DNA of 64,000 nucleotides, taken from Sipunculus nudus (taxonomy: Eukaryota > Annelida > Sipuncula > Golfingiida > Sipunculidae). Below are positions 40,901 through 54,100 of the stretch, piece by piece (within the stretch, counting starts at the first letter, position 1; every line of letters starts with the position of its first letter). The notes beneath the pieces were generated by a model. It searched no databases and was not told where the DNA came from. It saw only the letters and a list, made by a program, of their open reading frames with translations. The position numbers and the translations under genes were made by a program. Where the stretch lies: positions 21,608,979-21,672,978 of the forward strand of contig CM049321.1 of assembly GCA_026874595.1 (NCBI GenBank). Direction: 5' to 3'.

Positions 40901-43900
40901 TTATGTCACCTCTCTTCCTCCTCAAATGACAGATTATTACCAAATGTTTTTATCAATTTAGAGACACTCGCAGGTGTAGACAAAATTTCCTGCCCTTTCA
41001 CATAACCTCATGTGATACAGTTAAAAAAGAAGCACACACTAGGTCAAGCCTATGACACTTTAAGTTCGGCACACAAAAAACAATTATCCGGTTGAACTGA
41101 GCGCACGAAAACAGTTTCTTAGAGGATGCAAACAATGATATCTATATATCTCAATAGCTGAATTGAAGCCTTCGATTTTTAAGATGCTTTTAGCAATGTA
41201 ACGTTATATTAGTTGAGATCAAATAATCCATGTGTAACCAACGTCTGTCAAAAGAAATGAGGAAAATCATAACAAATTTCATGTGATCAAATAAGCGCTC
41301 AGCATCACCAAAACACGCTATGTTGTCAGATCTGAAAACATAGTGGGGGAACCCCATCCTTCACGTAACCACTCACTGTCCTTGTACACACCCTGCGTGA
41401 TATTGAATAAAATCAATTTATCCAAAGGGTAAAAACCTTGTCAAAATATTCTTTAAGATTGTTTCACATTCTTGTACATATAAATATAATTGCATTAGAT
41501 TTAAAGAACATTTTGTCCATTAGATATTTGCTTTATCTTAACGGCTCAGCCAGCTAGCCAGCCACAACGTTGTCCACTCAGCCATCATCATTGTTCTTAG
41601 ACCTGAGCCGGCTCAGCCGGCTAGCCAGCCATTTTTAGCTCAGCTGACTGAAAGTCATCTGAGCTTTAGCGATCACTCTTTGTCCGTCGTCCGTCTGTCC
41701 GTCTGTCCGTCCGTTAACCAGGCACAAATCGTAACCGCTGGACCTAGAACCTTGTAACTTGGGATTCTGAGAGGTCCATAAAAAATCTCCTTGGAAACCA
41801 GAAATTAGGTCTCTGTTACTCATATCCTTCGAGCTATGTGGCCCCAAAGTACCCCCCAGAAAAGTCAAAAATTTCATACAAAAACTTCAATATCTCATTA
41901 ACTACTTGACTGATGGTCATGATTTTTGGCATACATATTGATCATGAGATGTTACATCACTTCCTGCAGACTGGTGGCGCCACCTGTATTTTTCGATTTT
42001 TTACGAATTTTTTTCTCTATTTTTGAGACCTTTAAAAATGTGAACATCTGTTAACAAGGCACAAATCATAAAGACTGGACTTAGAATCTTAATTCTTGAC
42101 ACACTGAGAGGTCCATGAAAAATCTCCTTGGAAACCAGAAATTAGGTCTCTGTTACCCATATCCTTTGAGCTATGGGGCCCCAAAGTACCCCCCAGAATA
42201 GTAAAAAATTTCATACAAAAACTTCAATATCTCAATAACTACATCACTGATGGTCTTCATTTTTGGCATACATATTGATCATGAGATGTTCGATCAGTTC
42301 CTGCAGACTGGTGGCGCCACCTGTACTGTTTGATTTTTTACGATTTTTTCCTCTATTTTTGAGACCTTTGAGGATGCTGTCATCTGTTAGTGTGGCACAA
42401 ATCATAACGACTGGACCTAGAATCTTCATTTTCGACACACTGAGAGACCTATGAAAAGTCTCCATGGAAACCAGAAATTAGGTCTCTGTTACCCATATCC
42501 TTCGAGCTATGGGGCCAAAAATTACCCCCCAGAATAGTCAAAAATTTCATACAAAAACTTCATTATCTCATTAACTACATCACTGATGGTCATGATTTTC
42601 GACATACATATTGATCATGAGATGTTTCATCAGTTTGTGCAGACTGGTGGCGCCACCTGTATTTTTCAATGTTCACGAATTGTTTTCTCCATTTTTGAGA
42701 CCTTTAAGGATGTAGTTATCTGTCAACAGGGTACAAATCGTAACGACTGGACCTAGAATCTTCGTTCTTGACACACAGGGAGACCCATGATAAGTCTCCA
42801 TGGAAACCTGAAATTTGGTCTCTGTTACCCATATCCTTTGAGCTATGGCACTCCAAAGTACAGCTCAGAATAATGGAAAATTTGATACAAAAGCTAAAGT
42901 ATCTGAACAACTAATGCAGAGATAACCATAATTGTTTGCATGGATATTGATCATGGAGTGTTTCATAAGTTTCTGCAGACTGGTGGCACCACCTGTATTT
43001 GTTCGTTTTTTTTTACAAAATTTTTCTGTATTTTTGAGACCTTTAAAGATATGAACATCTGTTAACAGGGCACAAATCATAAAAACTGGACCAAGAATCT
43101 TCATTCTTGACACACAGGGAGACCCATGTAAAGTCTCCATGGAAACTTGAAATTAGGTCTCTGTTACCCATATTCTTTAAGTTGTATGGGTCCAAAATAC
43201 CCCCCCCCCCCCCCCAGAATATTGGAAAATTTGATACAAAAACTGCAGTATTTCAATAACTACAACACTGATGGTCATGATTTTCGGCATACATATTGAT
43301 CATGAGCTGTTCATCAGTTTCTGCAGACTGGGTGTGCCACCTCAATTTTTTTTTTCAAATTTTTACGAATTTTTTTCTTTTTTTTGAGACCTTTAAAGAT
43401 GTGGTTATCTGTCAACAGGGTACAAATCGCAACAACTGGACCTAGAATCTTCATTCTTGTCATGCAAGGAGGCCCATGAAAGGTGCCTGTGGAAACTTGA
43501 AATTAGGTCTCTGTTACCCATATCCTTCAAGCTATAGGACTCCAAAGTATCCCTCAGAATAATGGACAATTTGATACAAAAACTGAAGTATCTGAACAAC
43601 TAATGCAGAGATCACCATGATTTTTTGCATGGATATTGACCATTAAGTGTTTTTATTAGTTTCTGCAGACTGGTGGAGCCACCTGTATTTTTGTATCCGC
43701 CAAAACGAAGTTTTGCGGATACTATGTTTTTGACGAGTTCCTCCGCCTCCGCCGTGTATGTTCCAGAGAGCTCCTCGGAGACTAATGGACCGATTTTTCC
43801 CAAACTTACACCTATTATCGGGTCACATGTGAACTGGTGCCTAACCAATTTGCATTGACCTCTGACCTTTCCTCTCTATCCAGTGTCCATTTGTGGGTCT

Positions 43901-46900
43901 GTTTCCACTCATAAACCCTCATATCTCGGGAACCGTTTGACTGATCAGGAAATAAAATTGATACAAATGTAGCCCTTGGATTGCTTTATAACATACACAA
44001 AAAATGGTGGCGCCACCTGTAACCATGTTTGCACAGTGTCCATCTGTTCATCTGCCTTGGGTTAAAATCACTCATATCTCTGCAGTGAATTGACTAATTC
44101 ACCTGAAATTCGTCATGTGTATACATCCAGGATAGCTTTCTTGATTTTATGACAGGTGGCGCCACCTACGTTCACGTTCACACTGATGACATCCAAGCTT
44201 ATATCTCGGGAACCGTTTGACCGATCAGGAAATAAAATTTATACAAATGTAGCCCTTTGATAGCTCTGTAACATACACAAAAAATGGTGGCGCCACCTGT
44301 AACAATGTTTGCACAGCGTCTGTCTGTTAGTCTGCCGTGGCCTAAAATTACTCCTTTCTCTGTAGTGGATCGACATAACTGCCTAAAATTTTGCAGGTTT
44401 ATACATCGTGGACAGCTTTCTTGATTTTATGACAGGTGGCGCCACCTACATTCTAGTTAATGCTGGACACATCCAAGCTCATATCTCAGGAACCATTTGA
44501 CCGATTGGGCCAAAATTGTGCATGTGTTTAGATCTCACATAGGTCTTTATCATGCACAAAACTGGAGGGGTTACCTGGAAAGATTTTTGCACAGTGTTTG
44601 TCTGTTTGTCTGCCATGGGCAAAAATCGCTCATATACATGTAGTGGTTTGACTTTTCTGCCTAAAATTTTGCAGGTGTATACAACTTGGACAGCTTTCTG
44701 GATTTGTGGTAGGTGGCACAACCTACATACACATTTAGGCTGCAGACATCCATGCTAATATGCAACATACCTCACTCTATTTCCCCTTGCCACTCAATCC
44801 ATGCCTCACTATCTGATTTTGGCAGATACATGTAGTCACTTGTCGGTTACCCGTATTCTAGTTTTAAAAGTTTACACATTTTTCTCTATTTTTGAGATAT
44901 ATAAATACAGACTAAATCTTGGCCTGTTGGTTAATCTGTTTGATGCTTCAGTTGAATGGGTATATACTACCATTCTGATGATAAAATTTCCTTTTGCGAA
45001 TCTCTTCCCAGTCAGCTGAGCGTCATGACCCATGGGTCACTTGTTTCAGCTTGCCATGGACCCCAGAATGCAGAAGCTGTCACAAACAAGACAATCCATG
45101 GATACAAAAACTGCACGAGGATCGAGGGCAACCTGGTCATTGGATATGAAAGTTTTAAAGGGTAAAAATATTTAAATTCACTTTCACTCTTTATAAGTCA
45201 ACACCCACACTATTGTCAGTGGAGCAAAAATCATAAAAATTTGACCATAAAAGTTCTTTCCTTTAATCCACACAGACAGATTCTTGTAAAATTTCCATGG
45301 CAACTGAAAATTAGAAGGTTTGTTTAAAGTGCAGACTTGAAATTAGTTGACAGCGTGAAACCAGATGTTTATGAACTCGGGAAGCCTCCTCTAATGAAAT
45401 TGAGTGTACAGCCTTGGAAATTATACCCAAAAAAAATAAAAGGTATGGTTCTCAGGCACCTACACATATATTTTAATCACCTGCATCAAAAATTAATTTT
45501 GATTTTCAATAGAAACTTACTAAATTTGAGCTCCAGCTGCTTGGACATTTCTTTCAAGAAGATAAAATAATATAATTTTGATGAGATTTCCTTTGTTATG
45601 CAGTGCTGTGACTTGTTTAGCAAAAAAAGTTCTATTATTGTTTTGCTTTTCCCTGATCATTTGACCTTTTTATCGAAACATACAAAAAAAAGTTTTAAAA
45701 ATAAATCACCCGCCCACACTGATGTCTGAAAAAATAAGTGCCTGAGAACCAAATTTTTTTATAGGTCTAGGTCAAAATAAATATCAGGTGCAAATCTTTC
45801 ACCTATGACTAATATTTGGTCCAAAAGTCAGTTTTAGAAAATCAGCTATATATTTGAGATCTTGTGCAAACACAGGCAGAAGAAAGAAGAAAAAAAATCT
45901 GAAAAAAAGAAGAAAAATGAATAAAAAATGTTATTCAATAATTAATTATTGTTAGTAAAACTTGATGCCAAAGGTCAGATTTCTTTGAAACTGTTGGTTG
46001 GATTGACCTAATTTTGGATGATTCCCTTGATTTTCAAAAAAAATGAACATCGGTCCCGTGACATCCGGCTTTAAGTGTATTATGCAAAACGGCAGCCTCC
46101 ATGATCAGTTTTGGGAAACTCAAGAAATAAACCTGTCCGGGTTCAGTAAGGGTGAGGGAATGTGATATGAAAGTACTCAGAAGACAGTGTCCAGACAAAA
46201 ATCTATCTGTGTGGAGAATGTTTAGTGCCAAGGAAATGTTTATCACCAAAGTTTAGAGCGGAATAACATTTTTTTTACCACACCCAAATCCTCAGATTGA
46301 AATTATGATAATTATTTTCTGTTAGTTTACACAGGCTACTTACGTGAATGTCAAGTTATGTTTATCTCACAATACAGAACTGCAGCTTAATTGCTATATA
46401 CAGTCATTTTTGTAATATTCTGTTAGAAGTTTGTACATGTATGTATGTGTCTTTAATATTTATGACAGAGTTTTCCTTGAACTGGACTCGAGATTGACTT
46501 GGTCTAATTTCTCAAGTCCTTTTCTCTGAGTTCGAGGACATGAGCTCAGACTTTGACTTGAGTCCTGAATCAAGTCCTCCATCTCTGGTTGATATAATGA
46601 TTACAGTGGAACTATTTATGTCTTTTGTATTACAGAAAAGACCCAATCAACATTGACGATTTAGAAAACTTTAAGGACGTCAAAGTGGTTACAGGTGTCG
46701 TTAGTATTCAAGCGCTGGAGAACCTGAAATCCCTTGATTTTCTTCGTAGTCTAGAAGTTGTTATTGGACGCATTTCGTAAGTGATCTTATATCTTTTAAT
46801 ATGTTCTGTTATTTCGTAATTGTTCTTATATCTTATATTTTGTTATTCAGTCTTGACTAAATACCAGAAGTCTGTAATCACCTGGCTTGAAAATTTGTAT

Positions 46901-47647
46901 ATAAGTATCATTTTGAAAATCTGTCACTTTGGACTCTATTAACCTGTCCAACTAAAGTTCTGGAAAATCAGCATAACTGTATTTGATGTAGTGAGCCCCC
47001 CACTGCAATAGGCCCCCAATGAGAGAAATTATGTCAGGGTGTCCCAACCCCATAAATTAATTGGCTAGGGAAAGGAAATTTTCCTAAAGAAATTGATATT
47101 AATGAAAGTTTCCCCATAATTCTTTAAAAAGGTCCTGTTTTAGCCTAGAACAGCATGGGGAGGGGGGCTCTTTTTGGGGTTCAAAAACATATTTTATAAA
47201 ATTCAATTTTGAGAGCACCTGGGGTATTATTATGTTTAATACAGTTTTGGAAAGCTAGTGCAAACACAGAAGAAGAAAAAAATGCCCCTCCCCCCAAATA
47301 TTGATAAAGAAGCTAAAATCGACATCAATTGACCAATGCAGGCGTAACGTTATAGATGGTAGTACACACTGTGTTGTTAAAGGATCATCCCAACTGTCAT
47401 TGTCAGCAGCACATTTTTAAACTTTAACACTTTTGTGGAAATGCAAATATTTATAAAAGAACTATGATAATAATATAATATTCAGTTAATTCCATGCAAA
47501 GTGAACATGTGTCTTAAGGTTTCAAAGGTGCTCTACCTTTTCATGAAAATTGTACAAAAACTGCAGATGATCCCACATCATGGTCCATGACAAGGAATAG
47601 ACTTGCAATTTTCTTTTCTTTATTTCATCAGGTCTTTGTTTTATTTT

Positions 47648-47721
<74 letters not shown>

Positions 47722-50700
47722 TATATTTACAATCTTCAACTGAGCCATTTCTTAAAAATTATGAGGTGATCATACTTTTACATATTAATTTTGAATACCT
47801 ATTATTGGTATAGGTTTGTTTTGTCAACTATTTAATATATATAAATTAACCATTTTGGTTATTGAATAATTAGCTCAGCTGACTATAAGTCATCTGAGCT
47901 ATAGTCGTGGTCCTTTGTCCGTCGTCCGTCCGTCTGTCTTGCCGTCCTTCTATCAGGTGTTCTGTCCGGATGTCCATCCCTAAGACTGGCATGTTTCGAC
48001 ACCGTTGGACCTACGAATCTGAAATTCAGCATACAGTTAGATGTCCCCAAAATCTCCTACCATGCCAAAAATTGGGTCAATAGGACTACGTTCCTTCTAG
48101 ATATTAAGGAAAAACCTCAATTTTTTATTAGAAATCTATTTTTTACACTTCAGGACTGCCTAATATCAAAACCACTCATCTGGTTTTCTTCATATTTACC
48201 ATAAATATTCCTCTATATAGTCTTATGTACATGCCAGAAATTAAGTCAGTATTATTTGATTTTAAAAAGTTATGGGCCCAAACATAATGGACTTTTTAAA
48301 AAAATCAGTAAGATATTTGGTCACTTAAGACAAAAGTGTTAAAGGTAAGGACTTTTTTTCAGTAATACAACTTTAATTAATCAAAATTTAATTGTATTCC
48401 AAAAATTAGATCAAAATCTGTTAAATTTTTTAAAATATTGGCAAAAATATAAAATTGGTACCTTAAATTTTGCCCAACTTTGGCCACGGCACGTTTTTTT
48501 CGTGTAAGTAGTGTGGATTTTTTCACAGCATGTACACATAAGGATTTAATCTGTAAAAATCTGAAATTTGAAAATAAAAGCTGCAAAATTAGGCTAGTTA
48601 TTGAATTTTTTTGGAGGCTCTTGTTGTATTCCCTTACATTGTCAAGCAGTCCACTTTGATGACTGTAGGTCATTCAGTGCACATCTTCATGCTCCCCAGG
48701 CCGTTGGCATAATTTTAGATGTCCCCAAAATCTCCTACCAAACCAAAAATTGGGTCATAAGGACTTCGTTCCTTCGAGATATTAAGGAAAAACCTCCGTT
48801 TTCCATAAAAAATGCCATTGTTACACTTTCAAGGCTGCCTAATATCAAAACCACTGATCTGTTTTTGATCATATTTAGAATTCACATTCTTTCATTCATT
48901 TTCTATGAATATACCAAAAATTAGGTCAGTATTGGGTATTATTTTGAAGTTATGGGCCAAAATATAATGCAATTTTTTTTAAAAATTAGGAAATATATTT
49001 ACTCACCTAACATGAGAATTGCTGAACCTATAGACTTTTTTTTCAGGAATAAAACTTTATATAATCAAGATTCAATTGTTTACCCAAAATTAGATCTGAA
49101 TTTTGCAAATTTTTCAAGTTATTTGCATAAATAAAAAATCAATACCTTAAATTTTGTCCAACTTTGGCACTGTTGATTTAATTTTCACAGCATATATACA
49201 TAAGGAATTAATCTTTTAAAATCTGAAATTTCAAAGAAATTGATTGGAAAGAATAGTTTTTATTCACGTTTTCATACACCATGTCAAGTGTTGTCTACAT
49301 CTAGCCCACCTAGTAGTACAGCCTTCACTTGCATTGTGTAACACACCCCAGGCAGCTTGCCTTGGCTCAGCTTGGCCACTACCAGCAGGCTTCCCTTCTG
49401 CCCTGCACTCCCCCCCCCCCCCCCCCGATGGTGCAAAGACTAGATGAATGTTATTATTTTTCTTTATTTGATTCATTCTTATTCTAGGCTATGCTACATT
49501 TTAGATTTTGTATTGTACCACCAGGGTTACAATGATTAAAGTGTACATTTAATTGTGTCCACAAAGTGGTGTATTGCTGTGAAAGTGTGGATGTTCATGA
49601 GATAAGTAATTCCTTACTTCAGAAGAGTAAAAACTTCACCAGGTTTGAAATTGACTATTAATTCCAGTAATAAATTAAAACTAGGATAGTAATTAGCACA
49701 ATGATATTGTTTGTCCCTCATTCAACCAACTCTGTGTATACTTTATTTGAAAAGATGTTTTATTTTAACAAAATTTACTGAATCTTTTATTTTATTTTGG
49801 TGAATAAAATTAAGCATGTACTGAAAACTCAAACTTTTTAATAGTGAACTAGGAATATTCTTGTAGATGCCATGTTGTGGCATTATTTTCTTTTAAATTC
49901 AGTTTAAACATTTATGATTTAAAAATAATAAAATATATGTGTATACATAATATGACCCAATATGAGCTACACTCTGGATATATGATGATTGCAACTTTTG
50001 CAACAATTCTAATTATTATTTAAACATTTAGTTTCAGTTTTTTACTCTGTATATATAATGATTGCAACTTTTGCAACAATTCTAATATTTTAACTTACGT
50101 TTTCAGTTTTTTTATTAAAAATTTATAAAACATGTAAATAAAAAAAATGATTAAGATAAAAACTTCTAAATGGAAAAAGTGGATATGCTTAATAAAAATA
50201 GGCTTATATATAAACTTAAATGCATTATTCCCTTGAAAGTGAAATAAAGGTATTAGTCCATTCTGTCCACTTGCCTGTCCATCTGTAAATTTTCATATGC
50301 ATCACAGTATCTCAAAACTTTTACTGTTTTTCTTCATGACAGTCTTGTCAGAGTATTAGTTTGCAATCATATATTTAGAACTTTACTATAACCAAGTAGG
50401 AGGGCCCCTTTCCTCTTAGCTTTTCATATTCTTATATAAATGAAAAACATTACAATAGAATATTTCTACATCCACCTTCGTGCTGCCCTCACTTTTCCCT
50501 TCTCCGAACCCCATCCCAAAGTCAGCCTCAGTAAGCAAGAAACAAGATGAATCAGATATATTCATACATTAATATTTTTTATAACTATTCATCCATAGGT
50601 ACCTATGTACATGCCAGAAATTATGTCAATATTGTGTAATACGTAGACATAGTGGGCATCACAATAATGTACCTTGTCAAGACTAAAGAGATATTTTGTC

Positions 50701-51145
50701 ATACAGTCATAAAAATTCATAAATCAGTTCATCAGCATAGTTATAATCATAACGTCATATCTGTCAAATTGAAAGCTTGCAGCAGTACGTATACGTATAT
50801 ACTACCATACACTTTAGATCCTTCAACAAATAGCCTTATCATCATTCTACCTCTGCTAAATACTGCTGTCATTGCATTCATATTTGCTCAAATATATCAC
50901 TATTTTCAACCCCTCCTAAATAAATAAAAATAAACCACTATATTTGACTCTATTAATCCATCAGTCAGGTAATTTCATTTATCATTTACTCACATATTAC
51001 ATTACATTCCTTTATAATAGCCCAACATGTCCATGATATTCATAAGCTGTATCCACTCGATATAGTATCACAGTGGAGAAACATTTATAGTCCAATCACG
51101 ATCAGCTGAGCGCTGTGACCCATGGGACCCTTGTTTTTACTGTTG

Positions 51146-51178
<33 letters not shown>

Positions 51179-54100
51179 ATTACCAAATAGTATACATGAC
51201 AAAATTTCAACACTTTTAATAAATCAAATCTGATGAATACAATAATTACTAATCACAATTCTGTAATTGCTAATTAAAATATAATTTGATTAGCAATTCT
51301 GCTACACATAATTTTCTCAATAATTCAAGCACTGAATAATCTTTCAAATAAACCTTTATTTCAAATGTCTCATTTTTTTAGCTCAGCTGACTGAAAGTCA
51401 TCTGAGCTATAGCGATCACTCTTTGTCTGTCGTCCGTCTGTCCGTCTGTCTGTCTGTCCGTCCGTTAACCAGGCACAAATCGTAACCGCTGGACCTAGAA
51501 CCTTGTAACTTGGGATTCTGAGAGGTCCATAAAAAATCTCCTTGGAAACCAGAAATTAGGTCTCTGTTACCCATATCCTTCGAGCTATGTGGCCCCAAAG
51601 TACCCCCCTGAAAAGTCAAAAATTTCATACAAAAACTTCAATATCTCATTAACTACTTGACTGATGGTCATGATTTTTGGCATACATATTGATCATGAGA
51701 TGTTTCATCACTTCCTGCAGACTGGTGGCGCCACCTGTATTTTTCGATTTTTTACGAATTTTTTTCTCTATTTTTGAGACCTTTAAAAATGTGAACATCT
51801 GTTAACAAGGCACAAATCATAAAGACTGGACTTAGAATCTTAATTTTTGACACACTGAGAGGTCCATGTAAAATCTCCTTGGAAACCAGAAATTAGGTCT
51901 CTGTTACCCATATCCTTCGAGCTATGGGGCCCCAAAGTACCCCCCAGAATAGTAAAAAATTTCATACAAAAACTTCAATATCTCAATAACTACATCACTG
52001 ATGGTCTTCATTTTTGGCATACATATTGATCATGAGATGTTCTATCAGTTCCTGCAGACTGGTGGCGCCACCTGTACTGTTTGATTTTTTACGATTTTTT
52101 CCTCTATTTTTGAGACCTTTGAGGATGCTGTCATCTGTTAGCGTGGCACAAATCGTAACGACTGGACCTAGAATCTTCATTTTCGACACACTGAGAGACC
52201 TATGAAAAGTCTCCATGGAAACCAGAAATTAGGTCTCTGTTACCCATATCCTTCGAGCTATGGGGCCCAAAATTACCCCCCAGAATAGTCAAAAGTTTCA
52301 TACAAAAACTTCAATATCTCATTGACTACATCACTGATGGTCATGATTTTCGACATACATATTGATCATGAGATGTTTCATCAGTTTGTGCAGACTGGTG
52401 GCGCCACCTGTATTTTTCAATGTTCACGAATTGTTTTCTCCATTTTTGAGACCTTTAAGGATGTAGTTATCTGTCAACAGGGTACAAATCGTAACGACTG
52501 GACCTAGAATCTTCGTTCTTGACACACAGGGAGACCCATGATAAGTCTCCATGGAAACCTGAAATTTGGTCTCTGTTACCCATATCCTTTGAGCTATGGC
52601 ACTCCAAAGTACAGCTCAGAATAATGGAAAATTTGACTATGATACAAAAGCTAAAGTATCTGAACAACTAATGCAGAGATAACCATAATTGTTTGCATGG
52701 ATATTGATCATGGAGTGTTTCATAAGTTTCTGCAGACTGGTGGCACCACCTGTATTTGTTCGGTTTTTTTTTTACGAAATTTTCCGGTATTTTTGAGACC
52801 TTTAAAGATATGAACATCTGTTAACAGGGCACAAATCATAAAAACTGGACCAAGAATCTCCATTCTTGACACACAGGGAGACCCATGAAAAGTCTCCATG
52901 GAAACTTGAAATTAGGTCTCTGTTACCCAATATCTTTAAGCTGTATGGGTCCAAAATACCCCCCCCCCCTTGAATAATGGAAAATTTGATACAAAAACTG
53001 CAGTATTTCAATAACTACAACACTGATGATCATGATTTTCGGCATACATATTGATCATGAGCTGTTCCATCAGTTTCTGCAGACTGGGTGTGCCACCTCT
53101 ATTTGTATCCGCCAAAACGAAGTTTTGCGGATACTATGTTTTTGACCGGGTTCCGCCGCCGCCGCGTTCGTTTCCGGAGAACTCCTCTGAGACTACTGGA
53201 CAGATTTTTCCGAAACTTACACAAATTATCGGGTCACATGTGAACTGGTGCCTAACCAAGTGACCTTGACCTCTGACCTTTCGTCTCTGCCCAGCGTCCG
53301 TTTGTGCGTCTGTTTCCACACATAAACCCTTATATCTCTGGAACCGTTTGACCGATCCGGAAAAATTTTTTACACAAATGTAGCCCTGGGATAGCTTTAT
53401 AACATACACAACAAAAGGTGGAGCCACCTGCAACCATGTTTGCACAGTGTCTATCTGTTCATCTGCCTGGGGTTAAAATCACTCATATCTCTGCAGTGGT
53501 TTGACTAATTCACCTAAAATTCGGCATGCTTATACATCCTAGATAGCTTTCTCGATTTTATGACAGGTGGCGCCACCTACATTCACGTTAATGCTCCACA
53601 CATAAACCCATATATCTCGGGAACCGTTTGACCGATCCGGAAAAAAATTTTACACAAATGTAGCCCTGGGATAGCTTTATAACATATACAACAAAAGGTG
53701 GCGCCACCTGCAGCCATTTTTGCACAGCGTCCATCTGTTTGTCTACCTTTGGTTGAAATCACTCATATCTCTGCAGTGGTTTGACCAAATTACCTGAAAT
53801 TCAGCATGCTTGTACATCCCGCATAGCTTTCTTGATTTTATGACAGGTGGCGCCACCTACATTCAGGTTCACGCTGTAGACATCCATGCTTATATCTCCG
53901 GACTCATTCAACCAATCAGGACAATTTTTTTTACACAAATGTAGCCCTTGGATAGCTTTATAACATACACAAGAATGCTTGTGTATATATCTTGGATAGT
54001 TTCTCATTCAAATAACAGGTGGCGCCACCTACAATCATGTTTATGTGGCAGAGATCCATTCTAATATTTAACACATGTTACTCTATATCCCCTTGCCACT

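Noticed and set aside
47587-47769. 60-codon ORF with IYIYIY run
   Set aside because: Translation of a TA microsatellite.
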